This document shows positions 22,686 through 34,049 of a stretch of 64,000 bases of DNA, in pieces; position 1 is the first letter of the stretch; each line of letters starts with the position of its first letter. The position numbers were made by a program, and so were the translations under genes. The notes under the pieces are model-generated. The model was given only the letters and a program-made list of their open reading frames with translations. It searched no databases and was not told the DNA's origin. Source of the stretch: Hibiscus mutabilis (taxonomy: Eukaryota; Streptophyta; Magnoliopsida; Malvales; Malvaceae); the NCBI GenBank assembly GCA_019671005.1, contig CM033714.1:58203741-58267740 (forward strand). Reading direction: 5' to 3'.

Positions 22686-23629
22686 TATCAGTATCTTTTA
22701 AGTTCTTGAAACATTCATCCCACTGTTTATCATCTTTTCTCTCTAAAGGACAACTTGTCATATATTCTTCTATCGGTGAATAAGAGGTAAGATACCTTAC
22801 AACTCTATCCGGTGTGTCCCACCTGTGACCTCTAAACCAGATTTCCAATAGCTGTGCGCATCCCCAAAACCTTCATTCTCCCGATTTCTTGTATACAGTC
22901 AATGACCTATATGTCTCATCTAAAATAGTAGGAACCGGTTCACACCTTTTTTCAGTCACTCAAATAATCCCACGGTTGATGGATCTATGTGCTCTAGAGT
23001 TCTCGGGAATACAACTAGCCCATATATGCGCAAAGTATATAAACTTCTTGCTCTGGTTGGTTCATCTCCACTTGCAACTATCAATTCTTTCAAGACCCTC
23101 TAATTCACCCGCTGTTTGTCCTCATTTTGATCAGTGATGTCACTGTTGGCAATTTTTGTATCCCACCATTCCTTTGTCTTTCCAGTGATCGTGCTAATTT
23201 CTTCTTAAAACTTGAATTGTTTCCAGGTCTTGTGTATATTTTATCACTATGAATGGTTGGACAATTAACCAGTACCTCATATTCTTCAAGAGTGGGTGTC
23301 ATATCGACTTGGCCGAAAGTGAAACAATTGTATGTAGGATTCCAGAATTGTGACATGGCTCTGAGTAATTGTTGGTCCACTTTAACACTTAGTAACAAAG
23401 TTATGTCTCCAAATTTCTTCCTAAATGCCTCTTTCATTTCACTTTCCCATTGGTCCCATATTTCCTTCACTTCATGTAGGCAAGAATTCTGGTTGGTATT
23501 TAGCTTACACTGACCTTTCATTCTTGACACATCACCCATGCGCAAATTGTCTCCCTTCTCATGTCAAGTCTATTCCGACCACGTCTAGACTGCAATATTA
23601 TCTTCCCCAATCTTGACCCCTCTAGACAT
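22686..23629 (-). pseudogene. Element B ORF1, DUF7745-like domain
   Basis: The likely start is ATG at 23629 (MSRGVKIGEDN). ORF 23545-23105 reads LHEVKEIWDQWESEMKEAFR, KFGDITLLLSVKVDQQLLRA, FWNPTYNCFTFGQVDMTPT and EEYEVLVNCP. These match the family signature seen in A at 15169-14594. After 23105 the frame shifts and continues to about 22686 (HIWASCIPENSR, then YWKSGLEV). The spacing of motifs between A and B is the same. Confidence 0.82.
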
Positions 23630-24277
23630 TCTGAATATTTCTAATTAACTATTTCTTAAACCGATGCCAAAATAAATGACAATGACATGGTTTAACAAAA
23701 ACAAGAACAAAAACAAAAAGAAACACATGTCAGTAATTGTGAATTAATGCAAAAAAATCAAGTAAACAAGCATTATCATATAACAACACAAAAATATTTA
23801 GCAAGGAAAATAGCCAAAGAAATGTATTTAAACCCGGTGGCACCTGTCCTAAGTTCATGTCTGGCTCTAGTGGGGTAGGTTTTCTAAAACAAAATGTGGG
23901 CTTGGTTCTAGACTCTGGGTTCCCAAACTGTCGTTACTGTCTACTACGGTAGTAAGACATCGATTCGGTAGTATAGGTCCCTTACAACGGAAGCGTAGGC
24001 CCCATGACGCATAAGGTTAGTATACCGGAAGAAGACAAAAATCTAAACTCGGAGTTGGAGAGCATCACGTCGAATAATGTCTTTCTCCCACTTAAGGGTA
24101 AAAAGCCCGGGTCGAGAGCTTATGCATGAATGAAAAGATACATTATACACAAAACTACCCCTGTGTTTCCTGTAAACTCATCCAACAATTCTCTAGAAGA
24201 AATTAAATCCAAATTATTGCTCATAATACCAAAATGCCACTTGGAATTAATTAATTAGGCCTGGCTCTCTTTTTAAG
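23630..24277 (-). other. Element B 5' leader
   Basis: Non-coding. Contains AGAACCAAGCCC (minus strand, 23898-23909) and ACCTACCCCACTAGAGCCA (23862-23880), shared with A and C leaders. Confidence 0.6.
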
Positions 24278-24295
24278 TCCTCAGCGGAGTCGTCA
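24278..24295 (-). promoter_or_regulatory. Element B primer binding site (tRNA-Arg type)
   Basis: Minus strand TGACGACTCCGCTGAGGA, like the site of C (TGGCGACTCCGCTGGGGA) with two G-to-A changes, as expected from decay. Lies three bases inside the LTR. Confidence 0.78.
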
Positions 24296-24298
24296 AGC

Positions 24299-27075
24299 TG
24301 TCGCGACCATTTTTATGACGGGAAAAAGAAAGGTGTAGGAAAATAACTCGGCGATCGATTCTTGTGAAATCAGGATTTTTGTTCATTTAAACTCACTTAA
24401 TCTTGAAATTAGGTTTTTTCACATTAAAACCTTTATTTAATTTTAGAAAATAATTTGGAGTCGCCACCGGTCACTTTGGTAGACCGGACACCATAAAACA
24501 ACCAGATATTCATTTTAAAATAATTTGGGTTCAGGAGTCAATTACGTGTGGGGAAGGATTAGCACCCCCACAAACGCCCGTTATCGGTACATTTTTAATT
24601 CCAAGTGACATTATGGCATTTTCAAGTAATAAAATGAATTTAATTTGATCATTAATTGCTAATTGATTTTCTTTTCGAATGAGGATATCCTTTTGTAAGA
24701 AAATACATTTTAAAACGAACATGAATTTTGGAAGTGTCCAGTTACATTAGGAAACTTCGATTCATACTCAAAAATGTATCTCAACACAAAAGGTTTAAAT
24801 GCATGACAAATTATTTCGTGGTCAATTTTAAGTAAAAACCTAATTAAGGCTTCAATCCATTAATTAATTAAAATTCCATGAATATCATTAATTTTTGGGC
24901 TTGTGTGATAACACCCAAATGATTGGGCACAACCCATGTTAGGCCCAAAAATAACAAAATTCTTACTATTAATGATGCTAATTATTTAATCCTAATTTGA
25001 ATTTTATTGAACTAATTATCCACTTATATTCAATAACCATATTCTAAGTTTGAATGAAATATTAAATATTTCACTAAAACACCCCCTTTGAATAACATCA
25101 CAGTACAATGTGATACTAATCAACTTAGGGTATTGAAGTAATCATTTAATATTCATTCATTTTCTACAATGACCTTCCTTTTCAATTTCAATTCATTCAA
25201 ATTAGAGAACCTAATTTCTAAGGGCACTAATTGTACTAAGGGTGTTTAGGGTTCTCTGAACAATTATACTATATGATCATTTAAAAGCATGCATCATACA
25301 AACAATTAAATAAATTAAATATGAGGCAATTAAAAAATAAAGGAATTAAGCTGCACAAGACCAAATTGAATCAAAATGGAATTAAAAAGCTGAATTACAA
25401 AGAATTAAGTGACCAATTTGTAAAACGTAACAAACTAAAGAGCCCAAATCTAAACTTATTAAAAATCTGGTTCACAAACTGGTCTAAAACAAATTGAACC
25501 GACCGGTTTAAACCCTAAACGGCCCAAACTATTATAACTGGGTCCTGAGTCAGACCGCGGCTTTGTGCCCAGACCCATTTTAAAAACGCGTGGGTCATTT
25601 TGACTTGGCACCAAAACGGTGCCGCGTTGACTCACCCTTAAAATGACCAAAACCGGGCCAACTCGGCCATTTCGATAATTCCTCTCTCTCCTCATCCCAC
25701 TCTCACACTAAAATCCTCTCAACCCAAACTTCTGAAACCCAAAAAAACCTCAAGTTTTCGATCAAAACCCTTTGTTCATCCTTGTTCTTCGTCTGTTCTT
25801 CATCTTTTCCTTCGTTTAATCCCTTAGCAACACAAAAACACCTCACTTTTTCTGTTTCTCCAAGATCAAACCCACTATTTCATTAAGAAATCAACCCCAG
25901 TTCTTCCAACTTTTATAACTTTGATCATCAGCCACCACTAAACCCTAACCCCCGCCTATTCTTCAGCCTCCGGAGGCGACGCCGACCATTGGTCGTCTTC
26001 TCTGGTCATCCCTTCCGATAAACCCTATCCCTCCGGCCACCATCTGGCCTAATTTTGGTCATCCCTAACCTTCTTCCGACCACCATGCTTTACCGCCGAA
26101 GCGATTTTTGGCCACCGCCAAAACCCTAATAACTCTAGAAACGTTCATTTTTTCATCCTAAACCTTAATCTAAGCCCCAATTCATCATAACCTCCTTTCT
26201 TCCCCATCCTAATCTACCTACCCAAAACCCAAAGCCTATTTCCTACTATTTTCAACTCCACCATGAATCCTATCCTTCCTCCAACTTCGATTTCAACTCC
26301 GGCAGTGCTCACAGCGGCAGAGGCTCAAGATAAGTGACCGGAATCCTTTTCTTATTTTCTGTTTTCATTTCCATTTTTAGATCTAGTGTTTTTTAGGCTA
26401 CTGACTTTAGATTTAGGATTTATCTAGGTTTTGGACACTGGTATTACTGTTTTGAATTATTGAGGCCTGGATTTAGTTGCCTCTGTTTGTTTTAGTGCAG
26501 GAAAAGGAAGAACAGAGATGAGGCTTTACCTCTTGAAACGTGTCTGTTACTCCGGTGAGCTTCCAGAAATTTCTCCAGTCTCTAGTGACGATCCAAGCTT
26601 CTCAGGTAACCTTTCGTCTTCTTCTCTCTTCTTATTATTATTACCTTTAATGATGAGTTAATAATGAGCCGTTATTAATTATTTTTTTCTCTCCTTGCAG
26701 GTATTTATACCCGACAGAAGGTGATGTCAACTGGGGCAGTCAATCCTTGTGAAGGGTTGTCTGACAAGTGCTAACTCAACACGTGACGTCTCTGGGAGGA
26801 AAAAAGAAACATAGTTGGGCCCTTGTGTTTCTTTGATCAGTTTTATCTTTCAAATGGGTAGAAAAATTGTAACTAGTTGGGCTTTCAGCTTTGTAATTAG
26901 GTTCTAAAGAATGTAAATGGACATTAAAGAAATTTTATGAACTATTTTTTATTGTTTGGATATTTGAGAATCATTATTATTAGAAAGGGTTATTATTATC
27001 TACTATTATTTGGTCATATGTATAGTGAAAACTATATATATATATACAAAGCCCGGACAAAATTCGAGTATTACA
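24299..27075 (-). repeat. Element B 5' LTR
   Basis: 2777 bp. The left end, tgtcgcgacc, abuts the PBS. The right end, cggacaaaattcgagtattaca, matches the LTR end of A (ccagacaaaattagtgattaca). It contains the typical block gagtcgccaccggtcact at about 24461-24480 and tacgtgtggggaaggatt at 24544-24561. Its middle (25680-26760) is pyrimidine-rich with aaaccctaa strings and gt...ag-like signals on the plus strand; I read this as ordinary LTR composition. The partner LTR is outside the window. Confidence 0.82.
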
Positions 27076-27727
27076 GTAATTAATGAATTTAAACCCTAAA
27101 ATAGAGGTATTTATTAATTCTGGTATGTGTGTCGTAATAGTCTGGGCCCAATGGATGTTGACCGAATATTTGAATTAATTCTTACCGTCCGAAGATAAAC
27201 ATCAATTAAAAGTTAACAAGTCATAACATCATACTTAAATGCTTGCATCATGCATAAAGATGATGTACAAAATTCGAACCATAAATTAACACGACAGTCA
27301 AGCTTATTTGATGTCGGTTTAATCTATGGTCTGTTGTATTCTCACCCTTGTTAATTAAATGTTTAATTAATTTAGACCCACCAATTTGAAAAAGCTCGTT
27401 TAATTAAGGTTTATGTTCAATTGAGAATGTTTAATTAAATTTAATTTAAATTTCAACAATTTCCATCGATTTACAAGCAAAATATATGTTGGTGCCGATT
27501 TCCGGGCGTGATGGGGTTACTAACCCTTCCCCACACGTAATCAACTCTCGAACCTGTTTTTGGATGAATCTCTAGTTTTATGGTGTCCAGTCTATTTTAT
27601 CCAAGTGGCCGGTGGCGACTCCAAACTTTTATTGTTTTCAAAAACTTGATGTTTAAAAAGAAAAATGCCTAATTTACAAAACCTTGTATAACTCGTAAGT
27701 GAGATCCTTCAAGAAAAGGTCTCTACA
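27076..27727 (+). repeat. U5 end of a plus-strand Ogre-like LTR, host site of element B
   Basis: Plus-orientation copy of the conserved LTR block: gggcgtgatggggttacta, cttccccacacgtaatcaac and ggccggtggcgactccaaac at 27502-27627, ending in tctctaca. It is inverted relative to B. Part of it (about 27160-27420) matches the inverse of 2270-2520 in A. No PBS follows, so it is either a solo LTR or a 3' LTR. Element B begins exactly at its left edge, so B inserted into it; the rest must lie left of the window. Confidence 0.75.
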
Positions 27728-29420
27728 CATATATATGGTTTTATCAGTTTAAATGCCCTAGAACCGCCGATGTATCTTCCCAATCATCCAATTCTATTTA
27801 TTTTCTCCATGTCACCGCCGAAACTCTATAAAGTCATTTGTCAGACTTATAAAACTTCTATGCTATCAATACAATTCGGCTTCTTCAGACCAATTACCGA
27901 GTGGAACCATGCTCCTTTAATCCACTTGTATGCTTTTGTCACGGACCGTACCGAAACAAGTGCAATTAAAACAACTTAAGATTATTTTTGTCACGTTTTA
28001 AGCCTTTTAGAATACTCAGAAGAGCTAGTCCATCCACCTTAGAGAATAAATAAGACATGATAACTAAGTTTTGATTATTTCTAGATAAATCTTACATTAT
28101 TTATTATTCAAATTTTAAATAAAATTGTAAATAAGATAAGTTCTCATCTTGATTGTTGATATAATATAATCTCAAACATTGATTATAGGGGCTCTAACTA
28201 TAAACCCCCACCTCTCTTTACTTCACACTTCACACTTTATATTGTACTTCACTTCAAAGTAGTACTAGTTAGCTTTCACTCAACTCTTTTTTTACTTTTG
28301 TTTGACATCATTATTCTATAGTTTTTGCAATATTCTAAGTGATTTTACTTAGAGTTTTAAATCGATTTAGCCACATTTTCGATCAAAAAATCAATTAAAA
28401 CTACACGAGTTTGCTAGTAGCAGACTAGCCCGTGACACTTCCATGAAATTTATTTATCGTACATGCGCAACATGTAAGTTGTTCATCGTTTCCATGGCTA
28501 CAGTTGATTCGATTGTTTGTTTTATTTAATCATTCGCTTAGGAAGAAACAATTGATAAATACATGTTTCTTTAGTGATTCTTGTAAGAACATTCACATGG
28601 CCTTCATTTTGCCAATCAAAGCCATGCGTTAATTCTAAAATCCAAGACCCCTTTGTTTTTACTTTCTAATTATTTCTTTGTTTTCTTTAATTATTTATTA
28701 AATATGTTTTTACTACTGTAATATTTTAACACGTGTACACTCAGTATAAACTCGTTTAAGCTTGTGTAATTTTCTTGTTAACGTTTCGAACGCTCGATCT
28801 CTTGAACCAATCATTCACATCCACATGTTCAGACTATACTTACTCGAGTCATGAGGATAGTATGTAGGTATAAAATATTCGAATTAGTCTTAGACATAGT
28901 TGGTGACATAGTGATAATAGTAATAATATAAAAATTATTCTCATAAGTACAATACAGCTGCAATACTTTTGATCTTGGAAAGCGCAGCATTAAGTAGGTT
29001 GAGTTTTGCTTTAGCTAAAGTGTGTTCTCCTTCTGTGCTACATACTCTGATTTTGTGATAGTGTTATACACTTGAGTGATGTTCAACTGTGTTGTGATTT
29101 TACATTATGTTTTTTATGCATATTTTTTTCAGACTATGAATAAAACTATATTTAAAATAAATGAGTTGTGAATCCCTAATTTATTATCGGAACGACTATG
29201 AAAATTTTATACCACTTGCGTTGGTGTCTATGCAATGGGAGGTTTTAGGGAACCTACTTTTCTTTTGGTGACTATGCAGTATGAGTGCATTGCATTGTGA
29301 TTTCATAAAACCGTGTTTAAACGTGCTTTATGTCTTTAAAGAATTTTTGTGAAAATTGTTATGAAACTAAGTTTGTGATTGGTTGCACTTCAAAGACACA
29401 CTAAGCCCTAGAGCTTACTC
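27728..29420. other. AT-rich DNA with no recognisable feature
   Basis: I see no conserved domain, long ORF or clear repeat structure. The 69-codon ORF at 27770-27979 has no recognisable motif. This could be host intergenic DNA or very old transposon sequence. Confidence 0.5.
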
Positions 29421-29790
29421 TAGGGGCGGAATATCGGGTGGGCCTACGGGAACTTGGCCCACCATAACTTTTTATGAGATAATTACATTTTTAACCCTTG
29501 AACGTTTTGAAACTATTAAAATTAAGTTTTGGTCCCTCCCAAAAATTTTCTAGTTTAATTTTTTAAAACTCTGTCAGTTTTGAAGTTAATGGAATTAAGT
29601 TTTGTCAAATTTTCTGGTCTAATTATTTTTTAAGATATGCCAATTTTAAAATTACTGAGATTAAATCTCAACCCTCTAATTTATGGTTATTTTTAGTGGA
29701 TTGTTAATTTTAAGGATAAGTAATTCGGCCCCTCATAACTTTATTCTTGTTTCTGCCCTTCCCATAATTTCATCCTAGTTCCACCCTTGG
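29421..29790. repeat. Possible degenerate non-autonomous repeat
   Basis: Begins taggggcggaat and ends with ttctgcccttccc/ccaccctt strings. This looks like the ends of a dispersed plant repeat whose edges read ggggcgga and tctgcccc. Arms are weak, so class and borders are uncertain. Confidence 0.3.
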
Positions 29791-30322
29791 CTTACTCTCC
29801 CATAGTTTTCTCTTACATACATTTTGGACTCTAGGCAATTTGGTACTCGAAAGATATCCTTATTTTATCGATTATAATTTATCTTCAATATGGACTATAT
29901 TATTCTTTTTAGACTTGTTTGGTATTATTATCATTTTTGGATTTTGATGTAATTTTAGATTTGGAAAATATGATATTATGAATTTATTTTTCAGCACGCA
30001 TTAATTAATTTTATTCATATTATATTATTAGATTTTCAGCTATTATTTTAATGTTTTGGTTTTGAAAAATTATTAAGTATTTAATTGTTTTACAATTGTT
30101 TTAATGTATTATAAATTGAATTGGTTTTTTGAGGGTAAAATTTTTAATTGTGACTCCTTAAATTCTGCTTTTTCTTTTGGGTCGAACTTAGGGGTTACAT
30201 TGTTAATGGCAATGTGCTTAGTGTTGGATTTTATATTGAAAATGAAGACAATAAAGATTGCATTTTTCTCAAATGTTTTCTATCACATTTAGTTAAGTAG
30301 AACATTAGTAAGCTAAAAGATA
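29791..30322. other. AT-rich DNA with no recognisable feature
   Basis: Very T-rich. The 62-codon ORF at 30104-30292 has no recognisable motif. Confidence 0.5.
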
Positions 30323-30787
30323 AGGATAAAGTTGAAAAAAATATATTCCAACGTTTGATTGAATAGTTACTTTAGCCCCTATTTTTGGAGCAATTCAACC
30401 CTCAACGTTTTATTTTAGGTTAAAATGACCTTTCTACAGATGAAAATTGTAAAAAAACTGACGGTAAACAGTTTGAAATAACTTGACAGAATGATAAGCC
30501 AGTAGAAAAAAATTATTTTATATTTTATAATATTATTTTTTAACTGTTGTGAAGCTTTTTCAAGTCAACATATTTGTCTATATAATACTATCATATCAGC
30601 GTGCACTGCCACATAGGTTTGTCACGTCATTTCAAGCCATTTATCGTCAATTGAGTGACAATTTTCATCCGTATAGGGGTCATTTTAACCCAAAATAAAA
30701 CGTTGAGGGTTGAATTACTCTCCAAAAAAGAATATAGACCAAAGTGACTATTCAGTCAAACATTAGAGGCATTTTTTGGCTTTATAC
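30323..30787. mobile_element. Mutator-type MITE with 9-10 bp target duplication
   Basis: Foldback element of about 465 bp. The ends aggataaagttgaaaaaa and (reverse complement of the right end) ggtataaagccaaaaaa form imperfect terminal inverted repeats. They extend inward through caaccctcaacgttttatttt on both sides, about 140 bp per arm. It is flanked by the direct repeat ctaaaagata at 30313-30322 and 30788-30797. A 9-10 bp duplication is typical of Mutator-like elements. Confidence 0.78.
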
Positions 30788-30935
30788 CTAAAAGATATCA
30801 TGTCTCAACTTCGTGTAACGCTAAGAAAGTGGAGAATGCACATTTCCTATGGATGCTCATGGAGATGTTACATCAAGTGGTTTGTCTAAGCTTTTGCAAG
30901 ATATTTTTAGTGGGAAAATATATTTATCGCGTGTA

Positions 30936-31185
30936 AAATCTGAACTTGATTTATATTTTTATTAGGAGTGTGTTTTAGTCAAGATGCTAAACTTGATACC
31001 ATAACTTAGTGGAAAGAGAAGTCAAACAAATTTCACATTTTGTCTTTGATGGCAGTAATTATATTGATTGTTTCTATTACTACTATGTCTTATGAGACCA
31101 TGTTTTGTGCTAAAAGTTGTGTAATAGATCCTTACAGTGCTTCTCTTACTCCACAAACAATACAAATGATGATGTGTACAGGTGG
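30936..31185 (+). pseudogene. hAT transposase C-terminal (dimerisation) remnant
   Basis: Decayed fragment of a hAT-family transposase. It begins KSELDLY, is interrupted by a stop, and continues in one frame from 31008: WKEKSNKFHILSLMA, then DPYSASLTPQTIQMMMCTGG and a stop. This corresponds to the hAT dimerisation domain in the order Leu-Asp-Trp-Trp-type segment, L-x-x-M-A, and (L/D)PYRxSLxPxTxxxLxCxxxW. Preceding bases (30850-30935) may encode part of the same protein (GDVTSSGLSKLLQDIF). No ends of the parent element are visible. Confidence 0.62.
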
Positions 31186-31460
31186 TTAGTATAGATCCCT
31201 TCGTGGAGTGAAAAGAATGAATAAGTTAAATGCATTTTTATAATAAGTTTGTTTTTAAAATAATATATATGTAGACTTGTTTAAGTTTTTAAAATAATGA
31301 CAAACAATCGAAATAAATAATCGTCACAATACTTTCAAAAGAATCAACAATGTGACAAATTAAGAGGTTTAATATTTGAACTTAAGAGATTAAGTTTAAA
31401 GTTTTTACTTTATTTTATAATGATTTCATGCTTTTTATAGAATAATTTAGGTTTGATAGT
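31186..31460. other. AT-rich DNA, nothing recognised
   Basis: No ORF or repeat that I can name. It lies between the hAT remnant and the foldback element at 31461. Confidence 0.4.
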
Positions 31461-31740
31461 AAAATAAGTGCTCAAATTATCACATTTTTTCCTTTTAGGT
31501 GTCTAAACTTTCATTTTTTTACTCTTTTAGGTTCCCAAACAATTATTTTTGGGTCAAAATAGGTGTCTCAATTTAACCTTAAAAGGTGCAAAAAATAATA
31601 GTTTGAGCACCTAAATGGGGCAAAAAAAAGTTTAAGCACCTAAAAGGAAAAAATATGATAGTTTAGATACTTAAAAGGAACAAAAAAAAGTTTAAGCACT
31701 TAAAAAGAAAAAAAAACATGATAATTTAGGCACTTATTTT
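31461..31740. mobile_element. Foldback MITE with internal repeats
   Basis: Terminal inverted repeats: left aaaataagtgctcaaattat, right (reverse complement) aaaataagtgcctaaattat. The right half repeats aaaaaaaagtttaagcac with about 60-bp spacing (31622 and 31682). Class is unclear because I could not define a target duplication. Confidence 0.6.
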
Positions 31741-32454
31741 GACATTAACCAATAATTCATCATTAATGGTTGTCCTTTGCTCAAACGTCTTAAAAGGGAA
31801 AAAACATGATAATTATGGTTTATGGAAATGTTGTCTGCTTAATTATCTTAAATTTCTTGTGCTTTTCTTTCATTTCTTAGAACTTTTTATGGCTAAGACA
31901 TTTGTATTATGCGTTGTTGGTTCATTAAAGTGAAAATTATTTATATGTTGTTTTATCTAAAAAAGCATAAAGTCTTCATGCACTTAAGGTTAAGGTTTTA
32001 ATTCGAGCTTGAACCAAATTCCTAGAATGTTTCAAGTTTGATTTTTTTAAATCCGAGCCCTAATTTTTTATTTCGAGTTTGATTTGAACTTGATAATTTT
32101 GAGCTCACGAACTTCTAAGTCGAGCTCATCTTTTTACTTTTCGAGTTTAAATCAAGTTCAACAATACTAAAACTCAACACATCTCATTTACACCTTTAGT
32201 TATGTTCACCAATGTGGTGAACGCCTGCCTAGTCCAACTTTATCAAGTGGTTGGCAAATATATTCTCAATTTATGAGCGGGATCTTCTATGCATTAGGCG
32301 TCATACCCATCTTCTCTATTTCATGATAGACACGGGGCAATTTTAAGTGAAAACCCCATTTTAAATAATTATTTTAAAAAATAACTCTATCAGAGCTTTA
32401 TTTAGACAAACGACCCCTAAATCTGCCGCGTATAAAGAACTGGCGTTCTAGGAG
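31741..32454. other. AT-rich DNA, nothing recognised
   Basis: No domain found. The 64-codon ORF at 31739-31933 overlaps the edge of the MITE and has no recognisable motif. Confidence 0.4.
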
Positions 32455-32640
32455 AAGCGAGTTCCGACCTCGCTTTATGTGAAACGCGAGTTGTTCAAAC
32501 GTGGCATCATTTTTCATAATAACGAACTTAACATGACCTCGTTTTTTGCAAAACGCGAGGTCCCCGAGAATTTGAAGAGCCGACTGAATTTATCGCGGGC
32601 TGTTTAATGGAACTCGCTTTCTGCAGAAAGCGAATTTTTT
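32455..32640. repeat. Cluster of GC-rich short palindromes, set 1
   Basis: Contains TCGCTTTCTGCAGAAAGCGA, a perfect 20-bp palindrome at 32614-32633. Near-palindromes with CTCG...CGAG ends lie at about 32473-32492 and 32536-32561. All share the pattern (A)CTCG-C/T-TT...AA-G/A-CGAG. Related hairpins lie at 33682-33811 next to the MULE pseudogene. Confidence 0.6.
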
Positions 32641-33681
32641 GTAAATCGGGATAGTAGAACAGGCGTCCATAGGCATGTTCGAGCGATATTTCGGGGCTAT
32701 TAATCGTATAATTTCAGTAAACGACAAGTTTAGGTGTATAGTACTGAAACTTGTCTTTCATTCGACACCAATATGGGCAAGTTCGGTGCATTATAAACTG
32801 AGTAAAATTCGCGTTGAAAATGGTACCATAACTTGTTTTTGTGAATGACTGAAAAGTTAAAAGGACGTGATAATCTTTTCCGATTTATTTATCGTGTTTT
32901 TAATGTACATTTATTATCGCATTTTTTGACCTTGAAGGTGTTGTGGAGGAACTTGGCTTCCATTTGAGACTAACATTGGAACGTGCGATACACGAAGAAG
33001 GGTATAAAATTTGCATTGAAAATGGTTTGAAAGCGTGGTTTTCTGCATGAACGACAAGGCGAAAAGACAACTTTTAAAACCAATGAGACCTTGTTATTTC
33101 AACATAAACTTATATTACATCCGTAGAAAGTTGTAACTCGTTACTAGTATTACATTTCAACATAAACTTATATTACATTCTTAGAAAGTTGCTACTGGAA
33201 TACGCCTATCATATTCTATCCCACAACTTATGTTTTGACCCCGATCAAAGATGACAACCCTACAGAAGAGGGTATCTTGTACATTACCGCGTCGGGATCG
33301 TCATCGGCCAATTCCTTACACATTCCCATTCTTCGTGATGTGGGCAATCCTGGATATTGAGGTATACCTCATTACGCTACATTTTACACCATGATTCCAT
33401 CATCAGCGCAAATGGTAGGAGCTTTGGCCGCGGTTACCTTCTCGAGTATTGTGATTTTCTGTCAACTTGTAGGTCTGACCTCGTTCAAATATGATGCAAA
33501 TGCTGGGAGCTCTGGGCACGTACTCATGACGCAACTACATATACCAACAAATCACAATACTATAGAAATCTCTTAGCCAAAGTATTTTTCGAGTATGTGA
33601 TTTGTTGTTATTGGTAGCTACAATATAAGCGAAATATTCTTCGGAGCTACCTGATTGCAACTTCGGGGGGTATTTAATGAA
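32641..33681. other. Degenerate direct repeats downstream of the MULE gene
   Basis: Two direct copies of ttcaacataaacttatatta lie at about 33097 and 33153. Diverged pairs such as gcgttgaaaatggt and gcattgaaaatggt lie near 32812 and 33014. The plus-strand ORF at 33391-33576 has no recognisable motif. Probably part of the MULE 3' flank; no domain is recognised. Confidence 0.4.
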
Positions 33682-33811
33682 GGGATCTCGCTTTTTGTAT
33701 AGCGCGAAGTCTTCCAGGATTCCTAACATGTCAGAAATCTCGCGTTCTGTGAAGAGCGAGTTCTACCAGGATTCTTGACGTGTTAGGAATCTCGCGTTCT
33801 ATACAGGCGAG
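33682..33811. repeat. Cluster of GC-rich short palindromes, set 2
   Basis: Three hairpins in tandem: ctcgctttttgtatagcgcg near 33687, ctcgcgttctgtgaagagcg near 33739 and ctcgcgttctatacaggcga near 33791. The spacing is about 52 bp. Two share the lead-in tgt(c/t)ag(a/g)aatctcgcg. Same pattern as 32455-32640. Confidence 0.6.
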
Positions 33812-34049
33812 TAATGGGTTGAAAATTAAAAAAAATAATAAATAACAACAAACACTATAAAACAACAAATATCATATCATATTATAAGATATTAATAAAT
33901 AAAACCCTAAAATTAATATGAGCAAATCGTACTTAAAACATAGAAATTAAAAACCAAATAAATAATTGAGTTCAATTTATTCAAATATAATAAATTGAAA
34001 ACCAAATAAAAGAATTGAGTTCAAATTCAATAAATTGAAATACAACAAA

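Larger units (their letters stand above)
1..27075 (-). mobile_element. Element B: outer Ogre/Tat-lineage Ty3/gypsy retrotransposon, split by element A
   Basis: Minus-strand element whose 5' LTR (24299-27075), PBS, leader, ORF1, gag and protease lie at 18487-27075 and whose G-patch, linker and RT lie at 1-1889. Element A (1890-18486) sits between the two parts. The interrupted protease reading continues across A: the right flank reads up to the segment after the GRPWIH-type motif and the left flank resumes with the following GKLV and EEDIIASV-type residues. RNase H, integrase and the 3' LTR lie beyond the left edge. Assignment to Ogre/Tat rests on the tRNA-Arg-like PBS, ORF1 upstream of gag, and the domain order shared with A and C. 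Stops and frameshifts throughout mark it as a dead, relatively old copy. Confidence 0.88.

Noticed and set aside
26517..26760. Plus-strand stretch with ATG, gt...ag-like signals and pyrimidine-rich tracts, resembling a small spliced host gene
   Set aside because: Lies wholly inside the LTR of B, has no conserved protein motif, and similar pyrimidine-rich and aaaccctaa composition is present in the LTR of A.
27770..27979. 69-codon ORF in non-transposon DNA, a possible host exon
   Set aside because: No recognisable motif, no splice context I would trust, and length is within chance expectation.
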